Below, in pieces: positions 44,314-54,236 of a stretch of DNA of 64,000 bases. Location: positions 55,359-119,358 of the forward strand of contig MFGV01000022.1 in NCBI GenBank assembly GCA_001778375.1, in the 5' to 3' direction. The DNA is from Candidatus Firestonebacteria bacterium RIFOXYD2_FULL_39_29 (GTDB lineage Bacteria > Oederibacteriota > D2-FULL-39-29). The notes under the pieces were generated by a model. It had not been told where the DNA came from. It saw only the letters and a program-made list of their open reading frames with translations, and ran no database searches. A program made the position numbers and the translations under genes. How positions within the stretch are numbered: the first letter of the stretch is position 1; every line of letters begins with the position of its first letter.

Positions 44314-45534
44314 ATGAAAACAGCCGTTGAACAACTTCTTCTTTTAAAACGCGGCGTCGCTGATTTAGTCAGTGAAAAAGAACTTCTCCTTAAACTGGAA
44401 AAATCGGTTAAAGAAAATAAACCTCTCAGGGTTAAACTCGGTATTGATCCGACTGCGCCGGATGTCCATCTTGGCTTTACCGTGCCTCTCCGCAAACTTA
44501 AGCAGTTTCAGGAACTCGGACATCAGGTGGTTATTATAATCGGGAGCTATACTGCTATGGTCGGAGATCCTTCCGGGAAGAATGCCACGCGTCCGCAGCT
44601 TACCTATGAAGCTGTAATGGTTAATGCAGAAAACTACCGGGAGAAAATATTTAAGATACTGGATGAGACCAAAACGGAAGTTGTTTATAATGGCGAGTGG
44701 TTTTCTAAATTTTCATTTAACGATGTAATCCGCCTGGCTTCGAAGATAACCGTGGCCTCTCTTTTGGAACACGATTATTTTGATAACAGATATAAGAGCC
44801 GGACTCCAATAGCTCTTCATGAATTTATATATCCTCTGATGCAGGGATGGGATTCGGTTGAAATTAAGGCTGATGTTGAACTTGGCGGGACAGATCAGAG
44901 GTTTAATGTTATAGTCGGAAGAGATTTACAACGGGAAAGCGGTCAGCCTCCTCAGGTGGGGCTTTTTCTTCCGATACTTATGGGCCCTGACGGGAAGAAT
45001 AAAATGAGTAAATCTTTAAATAACTACATATCCATTGATGAAGTCCCCCGTGAAATGTTCGGAAAAATAATGTCAATTCCCGACTCTATTATGATCAGCT
45101 ATTTTGAACTTTTAACAGAGGTTCCTATGCCGGAAATCCGGGAGATGGAAAAAGGACTAGAAAACGGTAAACTTCATCCGAAAGAGCTTAAAAAACGCCT
45201 GGGAAAAGAAATTGTTACAATGTATCATGATAAATATTCTGCAGAAGCAGCAGCTGTTGAATTTGAGCGGGTTTTTACAGAAAAAGAGCTGCCGAAAGAT
45301 ATTCCGGAATATTCTATTCCTGCTGATTCCTTAAAAGAAGGCGGCATCTGGATTATTAACCTTCTGATAGCGCTTAATGCGGTTACAAATAAGACTGAGG
45401 CAAAACGACTGGTGGAACAGGGCGGAGTATATATTAATGATTTAAGGGTGGAGAAGACCGATACGGATGTCAAAATCAAAACAGGGGATATAGTAAAAGT
45501 CGGAAAAAGAAAATACTTTAAAATAAAGGTGTAA
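44314..45534 (+). CDS. tyrS: Tyrosyl-tRNA synthetase (TyrZ type)
   Basis: A 406-residue class I synthetase that charges tRNA-Tyr. The HIGH-type motif is HLGF at 52-55, within GIDPTAPDVHLGF, and the KMSKS loop is KMSKS at 230-234. The sequence LRKLKQFQELGH marks the type 2 (TyrZ) branch. A C-terminal S4 RNA-binding domain is present (about 340-406: LNAVTNKTEAKRLVEQGGVYIND ... GDIVKVGKRKY). The SD is AAAGGAAA. The following TPR gene starts immediately after its stop, so they share a transcript. Confidence 0.97.
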   Translation: MKTAVEQLLLLKRGVADLVSEKELLLKLEKSVKENKPLRVKLGIDPTAPDVHLGFTVPLRKLKQFQELGHQVVIIIGSYTAMVGDPSGKNATRPQLTYEAVMVNAENYREKIFKILDETKTEVVYNGEWFSKFSFNDVIRLASKITVASLLEHDYFDNRYKSRTPIALHEFIYPLMQGWDSVEIKADVELGGTDQRFNVIVGRDLQRESGQPPQVGLFLPILMGPDGKNKMSKSLNNYISIDEVPREMFGKIMSIPDSIMISYFELLTEVPMPEIREMEKGLENGKLHPKELKKRLGKEIVTMYHDKYSAEAAAVEFERVFTEKELPKDIPEYSIPADSLKEGGIWIINLLIALNAVTNKTEAKRLVEQGGVYINDLRVEKTDTDVKIKTGDIVKVGKRKYFKIKV

Positions 45535-46881
45535 ATGGAAAAATATTCTTTCATTGCAAAACTTTCAATGTTTGTTCTTTCGGCTTTTTTTGCATTTTGC
45601 CAGTCAAATGACAGTTTAACCGGAACAGATGGATCCATTACCGGAAGGGTTACAGTAAAAAACGCGAACAGAATACAGGTGACGATCTGGGACAACTCCA
45701 GTTATATCTTAATTTATAAAGATGCGGATTATTCTGCGCCTGAAAGTGTGATTGCCAAGCTTGACGAACTTTATAATAATAAAGATATCGGGAAATTCTA
45801 TTGGGCTGTACATAATAGAAAAACTTATCTCACTGATATTATTATTAAGGGAAAACAAGCGGCGCTTCCTGAAGTTATGGGCGGGAAAAAATATGAAGAT
45901 GATAAAAAAGATAAAGAAGCTCAATCCTCCTCGCTCTACACAAAAGCTCTGGGAGCGCATAATAACGGTAATCATGAAGAAGCTATGAAACTCTGTCAAG
46001 CCATACTTGTTCTTAATCCGAGATATGAGCTGGCGCAGAAATTACTGGGGGATATAAATAAAAAATATAAACAAAAAGAGGCAAAAGCGCATCTGGAAAA
46101 AGCAGTTGAGTTAGCCGGAGATGGTAAGCTTCTGGCAGCTTCGGGGGAATGGCAGATGGCGCTTTCCTCCAGTCCGAATGATGCCGATATTGCCAGGGAA
46201 ATAAAAAAGAACAAAGAAGAAATAGTGGAAGAACATAATAAAAAAGCAACGGACCTTTTTAATCAGGACAAGTTGATAGAAGCTGCCGCAGAGTGGAATG
46301 TTATCCTTGCAATAGAGAAAGACGATCCCGTTGCAAAAAAAGGTATTGAGACGGCAAATAAGCGTCTGAATAATTTCTCCAGTATGGAAAGAGTGAAGAT
46401 GGAATATGAAACAAATATTGCCGCGGCAAAAAAAGAGTATGAAGAAAAAAATTACCTTGCATCCATACAGAATTATCAGCTGGCTTCCAAATTTGCTTCG
46501 AAACTCAACAAAGAAAAGGATGTCAGCTATTTAATTGCAGAGATTAAAAGAATTGAAAATCTTGTGGAGTCTTCCAGAAAAGTATACTTAGATAGTGCCT
46601 CAAGATTTGCCGATGCCAAAGACTGGCTGAATATGGCAAAAGAACTCAGAGATTGCTTAAGAATTGACCCCGAAAACCGGAAAGCTATGGAATTATTGGA
46701 AAAATATCAAACAGAAATATTTGAGCTTCGCGATAAAGTTTATCTCGATGGTCTGGAAGCTTACGGCCGGGAAGATATAGATACGGCAATATTAAAATGG
46801 AATGACGTTTTGATCCTGGATCCGTCTTTTGAAAAAGCAGGTTTAAATATTAAAAAGGCAGCCAGAAAGAAAGGGAAATAA
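45535..46881 (+). CDS. Exported TPR-repeat protein
   Basis: A 448-residue protein. The N-terminus is a signal sequence (FIAKLSMFVLSAFFAFCQS); the cysteine sits where a lipobox would put it, but AFC is not a canonical lipobox. Residues about 30-95 form a small domain of unknown type. The rest is helical, with several TPR units (SLYTKALGAHNNGNHEEAMKLCQAIL, then repeated motifs to the end), including the final LDGLEAYGREDIDTAILKWNDVLILDP. TPR proteins scaffold envelope complexes. There is no gap after tyrS, so translation is probably coupled. Confidence 0.8.
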   Translation: MEKYSFIAKLSMFVLSAFFAFCQSNDSLTGTDGSITGRVTVKNANRIQVTIWDNSSYILIYKDADYSAPESVIAKLDELYNNKDIGKFYWAVHNRKTYLTDIIIKGKQAALPEVMGGKKYEDDKKDKEAQSSSLYTKALGAHNNGNHEEAMKLCQAILVLNPRYELAQKLLGDINKKYKQKEAKAHLEKAVELAGDGKLLAASGEWQMALSSSPNDADIAREIKKNKEEIVEEHNKKATDLFNQDKLIEAAAEWNVILAIEKDDPVAKKGIETANKRLNNFSSMERVKMEYETNIAAAKKEYEEKNYLASIQNYQLASKFASKLNKEKDVSYLIAEIKRIENLVESSRKVYLDSASRFADAKDWLNMAKELRDCLRIDPENRKAMELLEKYQTEIFELRDKVYLDGLEAYGREDIDTAILKWNDVLILDPSFEKAGLNIKKAARKKGK

Positions 46882-47065
46882 AGCAGAAAATAAAGCGGAT
46901 GCTTGGATGGTCGGATGCGCAGAGGCGCGGCAATAAAGGGAGTTGTTAATATATAATAACACCATAGTGTAGAACGTTATGGACCTTTACGGACTTTTAT
47001 CGGCTTTTATGGACGAATTTATTACCTGATAACGTATAACGGTTAATTTATATTTATGGAGTCTT
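46882..47065. repeat. Intergenic composite module M before the cyclase gene
   Basis: The header ATAATAACACCATAGTGTAG (46954-46973, with ACAC/GTGT) is followed by drifted TTATGGAC/TTTACGGAC words up to 47014. ACGTTAT (46974-46980) pairs with ATAACGT (47029-47035), enclosing the words. The pattern closely resembles 28841-28900 before proS. No gene is seen. Confidence 0.5.
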
Positions 47066-48493
47066 ATGAGAAAACGTTTGGAAAAACTCTTGAAGTTCAC
47101 CCTTAGAAGCCAGTTAAGTATTATTTTCTCAGTGCTTATAGCTCTTTCTATCGGTTCGGTAAGTTTATTGACACTTCAAAACCAAGTTAAAATATTAAAA
47201 GACAATTTTATCGCCACCGGCCAGCAATTTTGTGAAAGTATTGCGGGCAATGTTTCCGATGCCCTGTCCCAGTCTCCTATTGACGATACGGCTCTCATTT
47301 CCACTATTACCAAAGTAGTAAACAGCAGAGATAATAAAAAATGGATAAAATATGTCCGGATTACCGATGCGGATGAATCTATAATTATTGCTTCAAACAA
47401 TATCTCCGGAGAATGGAATAAAAAGTACATCTCTCCAGTTTTTGAAATAAAAGAAAAAACCCCGTATTATTTTGGGATGAGCAACGGCAAAAGAGAAAAA
47501 ATTTATGAGGTTAGATCAGATGTGAAGAAAGGTGAGGAGATAATAGGAAAGGTTCATCTTGGGGTTTCTCAGAATGCGATTGATGCGCTTATGTCCGTCG
47601 CTGCCAGAACCGTGATAATTGTAGCTATCCTTACTATTGTCTTCGGATTTTTTATCTCTTCTCTTGTTGCAATGTTTTTAGTGAGGCCCATAAAACTTTT
47701 AATTGACGGTGCTTCAAAAATAAGCGCGGGTAACTATGATCTTAAAATTAAAGTAAGAATGATGAATGAGATTGATGATCTGGTGAGCTCCTTTAATGAC
47801 ATGGCTAAAAACCTGAAAGAGAAGGAGCAGATAAAGGTGGCGTTTTCCCGTTATATGAGCGCTGAACTTTTAGATGAGGTAATAAAGAGCGGCGGGAAGA
47901 CTACATTCGGAGGGGAAAAACGTCTTGTAACTATTCTGTTTTCAGATATCCGTGATTTTACTTCTATGGCGGAAGCTCTTGATCCTCAGCAGGTGGTAAG
48001 GCTTCTAAATGAATATTTTTCATGTATGAACGAAGTAATATTTAAAAATAAAGGAATGATAAATAAATATATGGGAGATGCAATTATGGCCCTTTACGGC
48101 GCACCGGTACCTCTTAAGGACCATGCTGTTAAGGCTGTGGCTACGGCTTTGGAAATGAATAAGGAATTGAATAAACTCCGGATTAAATGGGCAGGTGAAG
48201 GCAGGCCGATATTTGGTATGAAGATCGGTATTACCACCGGAGAAGTGGTACTTGGGAATATCGGTTCGATGGGACATATGGAGTATACTGTGATAGGTGA
48301 TGCGGTTAATGTTGCTGCCCGTCTCCAGGCGTTAAATAAAAATTACGGCACTCAGATTCTTATTTCCCAGCAAACGAATGATTTAATTACAGATCATTTT
48401 GAAACCAGGCAGGTAGAACTTGTACAATTTAAGGGAAAAACCTCTTATAATCTTGTGTTTGAAGTTCTCGGAGCAAAACAAGGTGAAAAGTGA
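47066..48493 (+). CDS. Membrane class III adenylate/guanylate cyclase with HAMP domain
   Basis: A 475-residue receptor cyclase that makes cAMP or cGMP. One helix at about 17-36, a periplasmic sensor (about 37-175), a second helix (176-205), HAMP (about 200-255), then the catalytic domain (about 285-460). The metal-binding aspartates are in LFSDIRDFT (about 294) and KYMGDAIMALYG (about 338), and the transition-state Asn and Arg are in NVAARLQ. The substrate pair seen in GHMEYTVIGDAV is compatible with ATP. The sensor has no recognisable family. Its stop overlaps the GTG of the next gene (GTGA). Confidence 0.92.
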   Translation: MRKRLEKLLKFTLRSQLSIIFSVLIALSIGSVSLLTLQNQVKILKDNFIATGQQFCESIAGNVSDALSQSPIDDTALISTITKVVNSRDNKKWIKYVRITDADESIIIASNNISGEWNKKYISPVFEIKEKTPYYFGMSNGKREKIYEVRSDVKKGEEIIGKVHLGVSQNAIDALMSVAARTVIIVAILTIVFGFFISSLVAMFLVRPIKLLIDGASKISAGNYDLKIKVRMMNEIDDLVSSFNDMAKNLKEKEQIKVAFSRYMSAELLDEVIKSGGKTTFGGEKRLVTILFSDIRDFTSMAEALDPQQVVRLLNEYFSCMNEVIFKNKGMINKYMGDAIMALYGAPVPLKDHAVKAVATALEMNKELNKLRIKWAGEGRPIFGMKIGITTGEVVLGNIGSMGHMEYTVIGDAVNVAARLQALNKNYGTQILISQQTNDLITDHFETRQVELVQFKGKTSYNLVFEVLGAKQGEK

Positions 48494-50508
48494 AGAACAG
48501 GCTGATTTTTGTAATTTTCTTAATCTGGGCTCTGGTTGTAATATTTACATATAATACTGTATTGCCGGCAGATTATAATAAATTTCTGGCGTATGTATCA
48601 ACTTTCCCCGCGTGCTTTAATCTGAAAGGAGCTTCCTCTTATCTGGTTGAAGTTTTAATTGAAATCTTTCTTGCCTGCTTCCTTTTCGCTGTCTCTTATA
48701 TTATCGGAAGAAAACTTGCAAATACTTTAAAAAAAGATTTTGATACTCCGGGTTATTTTGCTGTTTCTGCAGCAGCGGGTTTTTCTGTTATTACGGCATT
48801 TGTTTTCATGATAGCCGTTCTGGGTATTCTTTATGAGGGGGTTATTTTTACGGCTTTTATAGGGCTTTGTATTTATGCTCTGTTTGAACTTTACAGTAAT
48901 CCTTCCGGTATCAGGTTTGAACCGAAAAAATACAGCGGGACGGAAAAACTTTTACTTGTTATAACCGGTATTTTCATGCTGATGAACCTCTTTATGGCTT
49001 TAACGCCGGAGACTTTTTTTGATTCTCTTGAATATCACCTTGCAATACCCGCTTCCTTCTTGCTAAACCATGGCATAATTTCGATGCCTTATAATATTTT
49101 TTCCGGTTTTCCCGGAAATGGAGAGATCCTGTATCTGGTAGGATTAGTTTTAAACGGGCCGGTAACTGCCAAACTCATTAATTTTCTTTTCGGGATGCTT
49201 CTTTTGGTCTCAGTATACTCTTTCTCGAAAAAATATATAAGCCGGCAGGCAGGTTTATTTGCAATTGCTCTTTTTTGTATAATACCGCTGGTTTCTGTTA
49301 ATCTTGTAAATACGCAGGTGGATGCTTTGTCGGCATTCTGGTTCTTTCTTTCGTTCTATCTGGTGGTGAATGCGGCGGAGAAAGGCTTTTCTGATACAAG
49401 TAAAACAGTAGCCCTTGCAGGGCTTTTCGCGGGTTTTGGTATGGGAATAAAGTATTCCGGCATTATTTATGCTGCGGGGATTGTGTCAGTTCTACTATAC
49501 TATTGTTTTAAAAACAGGGTGTTTAAAAAAGCTCCTGGAGTATTTGCCGTCTTCTTCTTTTTTGCCCTTATCCCTGTTGTACCCTGGCTGATTAAGAATT
49601 ACTTATTCTTTGACAATCCTGTATATCCTTATTTTTCCGGAACTCCGGGAATGCTTAAGCTCTTAGCGGAGCAGACGGGAACTCCCGTTAATTCCATGGT
49701 TGATTTTCTTAAACTGCCCTGGACATTAACAATGTCCCGCCCCTTTGCGAGTATGAACCTTGGACCGGCTTTGTTGGCGTTTCTGCCGTTTCTCTTCTGG
49801 CCTCTCCTGAAAAAAAGAAGAGAAAAGAAGCCGTTACAATCCTTGCTGGTATTTATAGCAATTACTGCGCTGTTTTGGGTAAGTGTTACCAGAATAGCCA
49901 GGTTTTTTATTCCCGGACTTATTTTTCTTTCGCTGTATTTTGGTTATGTGATAACCAGTTTCCTTAAGGAAGAAAAAGACGAATACGCTTCTTTTACTGT
50001 TTTTGCTGTACTTGCTGTACTTGCTGTCAATAACCTGGTTTGGGTCTCAAATATTAACTTCAGAAATATGGACCCGGTTTCGCTATTTTCCGGTAAACTC
50101 ACAAAAGAAAAATATCTCGGCATTCAAAGAGGTACGTATCCTAATCCGTATTTTAAAGCTGTGGAATATTTAAATAAAATAAAAACGGAGCCGGGAAGTA
50201 AAGTACTTTTTATAGGAGAGAGCAGAGCTTTTTACTGTAAAAAACCGTTCATAGCGGGAACAGATTATGACGTGATACCGCTGCTTCAATACATGGAAAG
50301 AGCGAAAAGTGAAGGCGGCCTGAAAAATGTTTTAAAAAAAGAAAACATCTCGCTTGCTCTCATTAATATCAGGGAGGCGAAACGGCTTTCGAGTTATAAT
50401 AATGCTGATTTACCGTTAATATTGCGAAGCAGTCAATTTAATGACGCTTTTGAAGTGGTTTTTAATGATACCAATTCTGATCTATATGTTTGCGTTGTGA
50501 AAAAATAA
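48490..50508 (+). CDS. Polytopic GT-C (PMT/ArnT-like) glycosyltransferase
   Basis: A 672-residue membrane protein with roughly twelve helices and a C-terminal soluble domain (about 545-670). The first large loop near residues 175-200 carries ETFFDSLEYHLAIPASFLL, with acidic residues placed as in GT39/GT83-type enzymes that transfer sugar from a polyprenyl phosphate. The positive-charged tail includes KVLFIGESRAFYCKK. The substrate is unknown; the DPM1-like enzyme at 43450 could supply the donor. It starts at GTG within the cyclase stop. Confidence 0.78.
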   Translation: MKNRLIFVIFLIWALVVIFTYNTVLPADYNKFLAYVSTFPACFNLKGASSYLVEVLIEIFLACFLFAVSYIIGRKLANTLKKDFDTPGYFAVSAAAGFSVITAFVFMIAVLGILYEGVIFTAFIGLCIYALFELYSNPSGIRFEPKKYSGTEKLLLVITGIFMLMNLFMALTPETFFDSLEYHLAIPASFLLNHGIISMPYNIFSGFPGNGEILYLVGLVLNGPVTAKLINFLFGMLLLVSVYSFSKKYISRQAGLFAIALFCIIPLVSVNLVNTQVDALSAFWFFLSFYLVVNAAEKGFSDTSKTVALAGLFAGFGMGIKYSGIIYAAGIVSVLLYYCFKNRVFKKAPGVFAVFFFFALIPVVPWLIKNYLFFDNPVYPYFSGTPGMLKLLAEQTGTPVNSMVDFLKLPWTLTMSRPFASMNLGPALLAFLPFLFWPLLKKRREKKPLQSLLVFIAITALFWVSVTRIARFFIPGLIFLSLYFGYVITSFLKEEKDEYASFTVFAVLAVLAVNNLVWVSNINFRNMDPVSLFSGKLTKEKYLGIQRGTYPNPYFKAVEYLNKIKTEPGSKVLFIGESRAFYCKKPFIAGTDYDVIPLLQYMERAKSEGGLKNVLKKENISLALINIREAKRLSSYNNADLPLILRSSQFNDAFEVVFNDTNSDLYVCVVKK

Positions 50509-50598
50509 CAAGGAGAAAGGATGATTCTCTTAATTTCATAGTGCTTCTTGATTCAAAAGTATTTGATTTAGATTGAAGGAAAGAGAATTAACTGAATA

Positions 50599-50627
50599 TT
50601 GTAAAAGTAGAAGTATTATGTTAAAAT
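50599..50627 (+). promoter_or_regulatory. Promoter of the 56-residue coiled-coil gene
   Basis: TTGTAA (50599-50604) and TAAAAT (50622-50627) with a 17-base spacer. The start codon follows at 50656 with GGAGG in between. A weak GAGAA/TTCTC hairpin at 50512-50529 may end the upstream gene. Confidence 0.55.
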
Positions 50628-50655
50628 TAAGCAGTAATAAACGGAGGTTTTTAAA

Positions 50656-50826
50656 GTGAATAGAGCACATGGAGCCGAAATAACGATAGACCGCTTGAAT
50701 AAGGAATTGGAAAGCCTGAAGAAAAAGATTTTTACTTACGAGACGCTTAATTCTGAAAAAGAGATTAAGAATATTAGTGGTTCTTTCAAAAGCGGTAAAG
50801 AAGTTATCAACCACGTTAAAAGCTGA
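50656..50826 (+). CDS. 56-residue coiled-coil protein
   Basis: A small gene starting at GTG, with GGAGG (50643-50647) 8 bases upstream and a promoter before it. The product begins MNRAHGAEITIDRLNKELES; residues about 9-40 are a charged heptad-like helix (leucine or isoleucine at regular spacing), and the tail is SGKEVINHVKS-like. The size and the leading coiled coil recall ZapA-like or other small assembly proteins, but I do not recognise a family. It precedes the lytic transglycosylase gene by about 110 bases. Its reality is supported by promoter, ribosome site and amphipathic composition. Confidence 0.65.
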   Translation: MNRAHGAEITIDRLNKELESLKKKIFTYETLNSEKEIKNISGSFKSGKEVINHVKS

Positions 50827-50934
50827 TGTATAAATTATATACTACAAAGATTTTGGATTTAATAGCAAATCCCCCTGCGAGCCTCATCTAAAGATGCAAA
50901 AACTATCCGTACTTCTCAAAAACGAAAAAGCTGT

Positions 50935-51525
50935 ATGAAAAACAAGAACAATAAGAAAATAATAATATTGAGCGCCGTACTGGTGGTCCTTACGGTTATT
51001 TTATTTTTGGTCAGTGACTGGTTCTGGACCGCACTTTCTCCTGTAACACATAATATTTTGCTGGAAAAATACTCTAAAGAGTATAAACTTGACCCTCTCT
51101 TAGTGGCCGCGATTATCAGATCTGAAAGCGCTTTTAATCCGATTGCGGTCTCAGAAAAAGGGGCGATAGGTCTTATGCAGCTTATGCCGGAAACAGCGGA
51201 AGAAATGGCTCATGAGTTGAACGTTGATTATGTGAATATAGAAGACTTGTACAACCCTGAGATTAACATTCACCTGGGGTATTACTATATGGTAAAACTC
51301 CTGAAGCGTTATAACGGCAACCTGGTTTTTGCTCTTGCGGCCTATAATGCCGGCACAAAAAATGCCGACGAGTGGATCAAAAATTATAAAGGAGATCCTG
51401 ATAGGGCGGTTATGGTAATAAGTTTTCCCGAAACAAGAAAATTTGTAAAAGAAGTGTACTCCACTTATGATATATTAAAATTTGCGCGCAAACTTAAACG
51501 CGCGTTGCAGCTAAAGGAATTTTAA
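50935..51525 (+). CDS. Membrane-anchored lytic transglycosylase (SLT domain)
   Basis: A 196-residue enzyme that cleaves peptidoglycan to anhydromuropeptides. An N-terminal membrane anchor (about 9-27) is followed by the SLT domain: KLDPLLVAAIIRSESAFNP with catalytic Glu64, AIGLMQLMPETA, and FALAAYNAG with the usual substrate-binding Asn. It is the short Slt/MltE-like form without LysM or TPR domains. The ATG lies 28 bases into a region without an obvious strong SD. Its TAA shares one base with the mutS ATG. Confidence 0.93.
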   Translation: MKNKNNKKIIILSAVLVVLTVILFLVSDWFWTALSPVTHNILLEKYSKEYKLDPLLVAAIIRSESAFNPIAVSEKGAIGLMQLMPETAEEMAHELNVDYVNIEDLYNPEINIHLGYYYMVKLLKRYNGNLVFALAAYNAGTKNADEWIKNYKGDPDRAVMVISFPETRKFVKEVYSTYDILKFARKLKRALQLKEF

Positions 51526-54188
51526 TGGAAAAAAATGGATTGTTGACGCCCATGATGCGGCAATACCGGGAGCTTAAAAAGCAGCATCCCGACGCTATCT
51601 TGTTTTTCCGGCTGGGGGATTTTTACGAGATGTTTTTTGAGGATGCCAAGCTGGCCTCTTCCCTGCTTCAAATTGTACTAACAAAAAGAGGCGGGGGCCG
51701 GAATCCGAAAGATCCCAGGGATACTTCAGTTTCTGAACCTGTCCCTATGTGCGGTATTCCTTTTCATTCTGCGTTAAATTATATTACCAAGCTGATAAAG
51801 AGCGGGCATAAAGTTGCAATTTGCGAGCAAGTAGAAGATCCCAGGCTGGCAAAAGGAATAGTAAAAAGGGAGATAGTAAAATTAATTACCCCTGGGACGG
51901 TGCTTGAAGACGGGTTGCTCGAACAAAAATCAAATAACTTCCTGGCCGCATTATATATAGAAGGGGAAGAAGCGGGAGTGGCGTTCTTGGATATTTCTAC
52001 GGGCGAGCTTTTGACTTCTGAAGTTAACATAAAAGACGGACTTGATACTGTTTACGACGAATTGAATAAATATAAACCCAAAGAAATAATATTGCCGGCC
52101 TCCTATGAAAGCAGCAAACCCGGATTGATCAAATATCTTGAAAGCAGCGGTGTTTTAACGGGTTTTCAGGAGGATTATTACTTCGATCATGAAGTTGCGA
52201 AAGAAATACTGCTAAAACACTTTAAAACTGCCTCGCTTGACGGTTTTGGCCTGGCAGAATATAAAGCGGCGGTATCGGCCTCCGGAGTGGCTTTAAAATA
52301 TGCCGAAGAAACCCAGAAAGGTTCGGTATCTCATTTAAGTAAGATCAGCGTGTATAATCCGGGAATGTTCATGCTGGTGGACAGCGCGACCAGGAAGAAC
52401 CTTGAATTATTTGAGCGCATGGCGGATAAAAGCCAGGAAGGTACGCTTTTTTATGTTCTTGATAAAACAAGAAGCGCTATGGGCGGCCGTGTATTAAAGA
52501 GGTGGATACTGGAGCCCCTTATAGACGTAAAGGAGATAGAAAGCAGACTGGAAGGTGTGGACGAATTCCTGCAGGATTATATTTTAAGGCAGGAGTTGAG
52601 AAATGTTATCGGACAACTTGCGGATTTTGAAAGGGTTTGCGGTAAGATCGGCTGCAAGGCCTTGAACGCCCGGGAACTTATTTCGCTAAAAAATTCTTTA
52701 AAAGAACTTCCAAAGATAAAAGAGCTTCTCGGTAAATCAGATTCCGGTATTTTAATGAAGATAAAAGATAATATTTGTTTGCTGAAAGAACAAGCCTGCT
52801 TGATCGAAGAAAAGATAGAAGAAGATCCTCCCCTTTCCGTAAAAGAAGGAAATATCTTGAAAGACGGCGTTAATGAAGAGCTTGATAAACTGAGGAATAT
52901 CAGCAGGGGCGGAAAGGATTGGATAACAAAATATCAGGAAGATGAAAGAAAACGCACCGGTATAAGTTCGCTCAAAGTCGGCTATAATTCCGTCTTTGGT
53001 TATTATATAGAAGTGAGCAAGGCTAACCAGGGAAGCGCGCCTAAAAATTACATTAGAAAACAGACGCTGTCGAATGCAGAGAGATTTATTACTCCGGAAC
53101 TGAAAGAATATGAATCCCTGGTCCTTTCCAGCGATGAGAAGATAGGGCTTCTTGAGTATGAACTTTTCTGTCAGGTGCGGGAGGAAATTGCGAAGAGTAT
53201 ACCCAAATTGCAGGAAAATGCAAAACTAATAGGCGCCCTGGATGTTATTGCTTCTTTCTCGGAAGCCGCGGCGGTAAATAAGTATGTCAAGCCGGAAGTC
53301 AACAATACGGACATAATAGAAATAAAATCCGGCAGGCATCCGGTCATAGAACTTATAGTGAAAGACGGTTTTGTCCCAAACGATACAATTCTGGATAACA
53401 CGGATACCCAGGTGGTTATTATCACAGGTCCGAATATGGCGGGAAAGTCCACTTATCTCCGGCAGACGGCTCTGATCGTCTTAATGGCCCAGATTGGCTC
53501 CTATGTCCCCGCGGATTCAGCCAAAATAGGAGTGGTGGACAGGATATTTACGAGAGTAGGAGCTTCTGATAATCTTGCCCTGGGTCAGTCCACATTTATG
53601 GTGGAAATGTTGGAGACCGCCAATATTTTAAACAATGCCACAAAAAAGTCTCTTATTATTCTTGATGAAATAGGAAGAGGTACGGCCACCTTTGACGGAA
53701 TAAGCATTGCCTGGGCGGTGGCGGAATTTTTACATGATAATAAAAAACTCGGAGCAAAAACTCTTTTTGCGACGCATTTTTACGAGTTAACCGAATTGGC
53801 GTTGACACTGCCGCGGGTAAAGAACTATAATATCATGGTCAAAGAATGGAACGAAGAGATAATATTTTTAAGGAAAATAGTGGAAGGCGCCGCGGACAGG
53901 AGTTATGGAATTCAGGTTGCCCGTCTGGCAGGGCTTCCAAAAGAAGTTCTTAAAAGGTCTAAAGAAATTCTGCATAATCTGGAAGAAGCTAATTATGATA
54001 AAGAAGGTAAATCAAAACTGGCAGGCGGGGCAGGTGTAATTTCCCAGCTTTCAATTTTTGACAAAAAAAAAGCCTCTACAGATGATAAAGGCAGAAAGAT
54101 TCTCGAAAAGCTTGAAGAAATTGATGTAAATTCCTTGAGCCCGATTGAAGCGCTGAACCTGTTAAATGAGCTTAAAAAAGACATTTGA
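51525..54188 (+). CDS. mutS: DNA mismatch repair protein MutS
   Basis: An 887-residue MutS that recognises mismatches and starts repair with MutL. The mismatch-contact motif is GDFYEMF with Phe33 and Glu35. The connector, core and clamp domains follow, then the ATPase: Walker A GPNMAGKST about 635-643, the signature STFMVEM, Walker B LIILDEIGRGT, and the H-loop ATHFYEL. The C-terminus ends with SPIEALNLLNELKK, the usual dimerisation helix. The single-base overlap with the transglycosylase gene implies one transcript, ended by a strong hairpin after mutS. No mutL is in the window. Confidence 0.98.
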   Translation: MEKNGLLTPMMRQYRELKKQHPDAILFFRLGDFYEMFFEDAKLASSLLQIVLTKRGGGRNPKDPRDTSVSEPVPMCGIPFHSALNYITKLIKSGHKVAICEQVEDPRLAKGIVKREIVKLITPGTVLEDGLLEQKSNNFLAALYIEGEEAGVAFLDISTGELLTSEVNIKDGLDTVYDELNKYKPKEIILPASYESSKPGLIKYLESSGVLTGFQEDYYFDHEVAKEILLKHFKTASLDGFGLAEYKAAVSASGVALKYAEETQKGSVSHLSKISVYNPGMFMLVDSATRKNLELFERMADKSQEGTLFYVLDKTRSAMGGRVLKRWILEPLIDVKEIESRLEGVDEFLQDYILRQELRNVIGQLADFERVCGKIGCKALNARELISLKNSLKELPKIKELLGKSDSGILMKIKDNICLLKEQACLIEEKIEEDPPLSVKEGNILKDGVNEELDKLRNISRGGKDWITKYQEDERKRTGISSLKVGYNSVFGYYIEVSKANQGSAPKNYIRKQTLSNAERFITPELKEYESLVLSSDEKIGLLEYELFCQVREEIAKSIPKLQENAKLIGALDVIASFSEAAAVNKYVKPEVNNTDIIEIKSGRHPVIELIVKDGFVPNDTILDNTDTQVVIITGPNMAGKSTYLRQTALIVLMAQIGSYVPADSAKIGVVDRIFTRVGASDNLALGQSTFMVEMLETANILNNATKKSLIILDEIGRGTATFDGISIAWAVAEFLHDNKKLGAKTLFATHFYELTELALTLPRVKNYNIMVKEWNEEIIFLRKIVEGAADRSYGIQVARLAGLPKEVLKRSKEILHNLEEANYDKEGKSKLAGGAGVISQLSIFDKKKASTDDKGRKILEKLEEIDVNSLSPIEALNLLNELKKDI

Positions 54189-54236
54189 GCCGGACATTAG
54201 GGAACATAATACTGAAAAACACTGTCATTATAAAGA

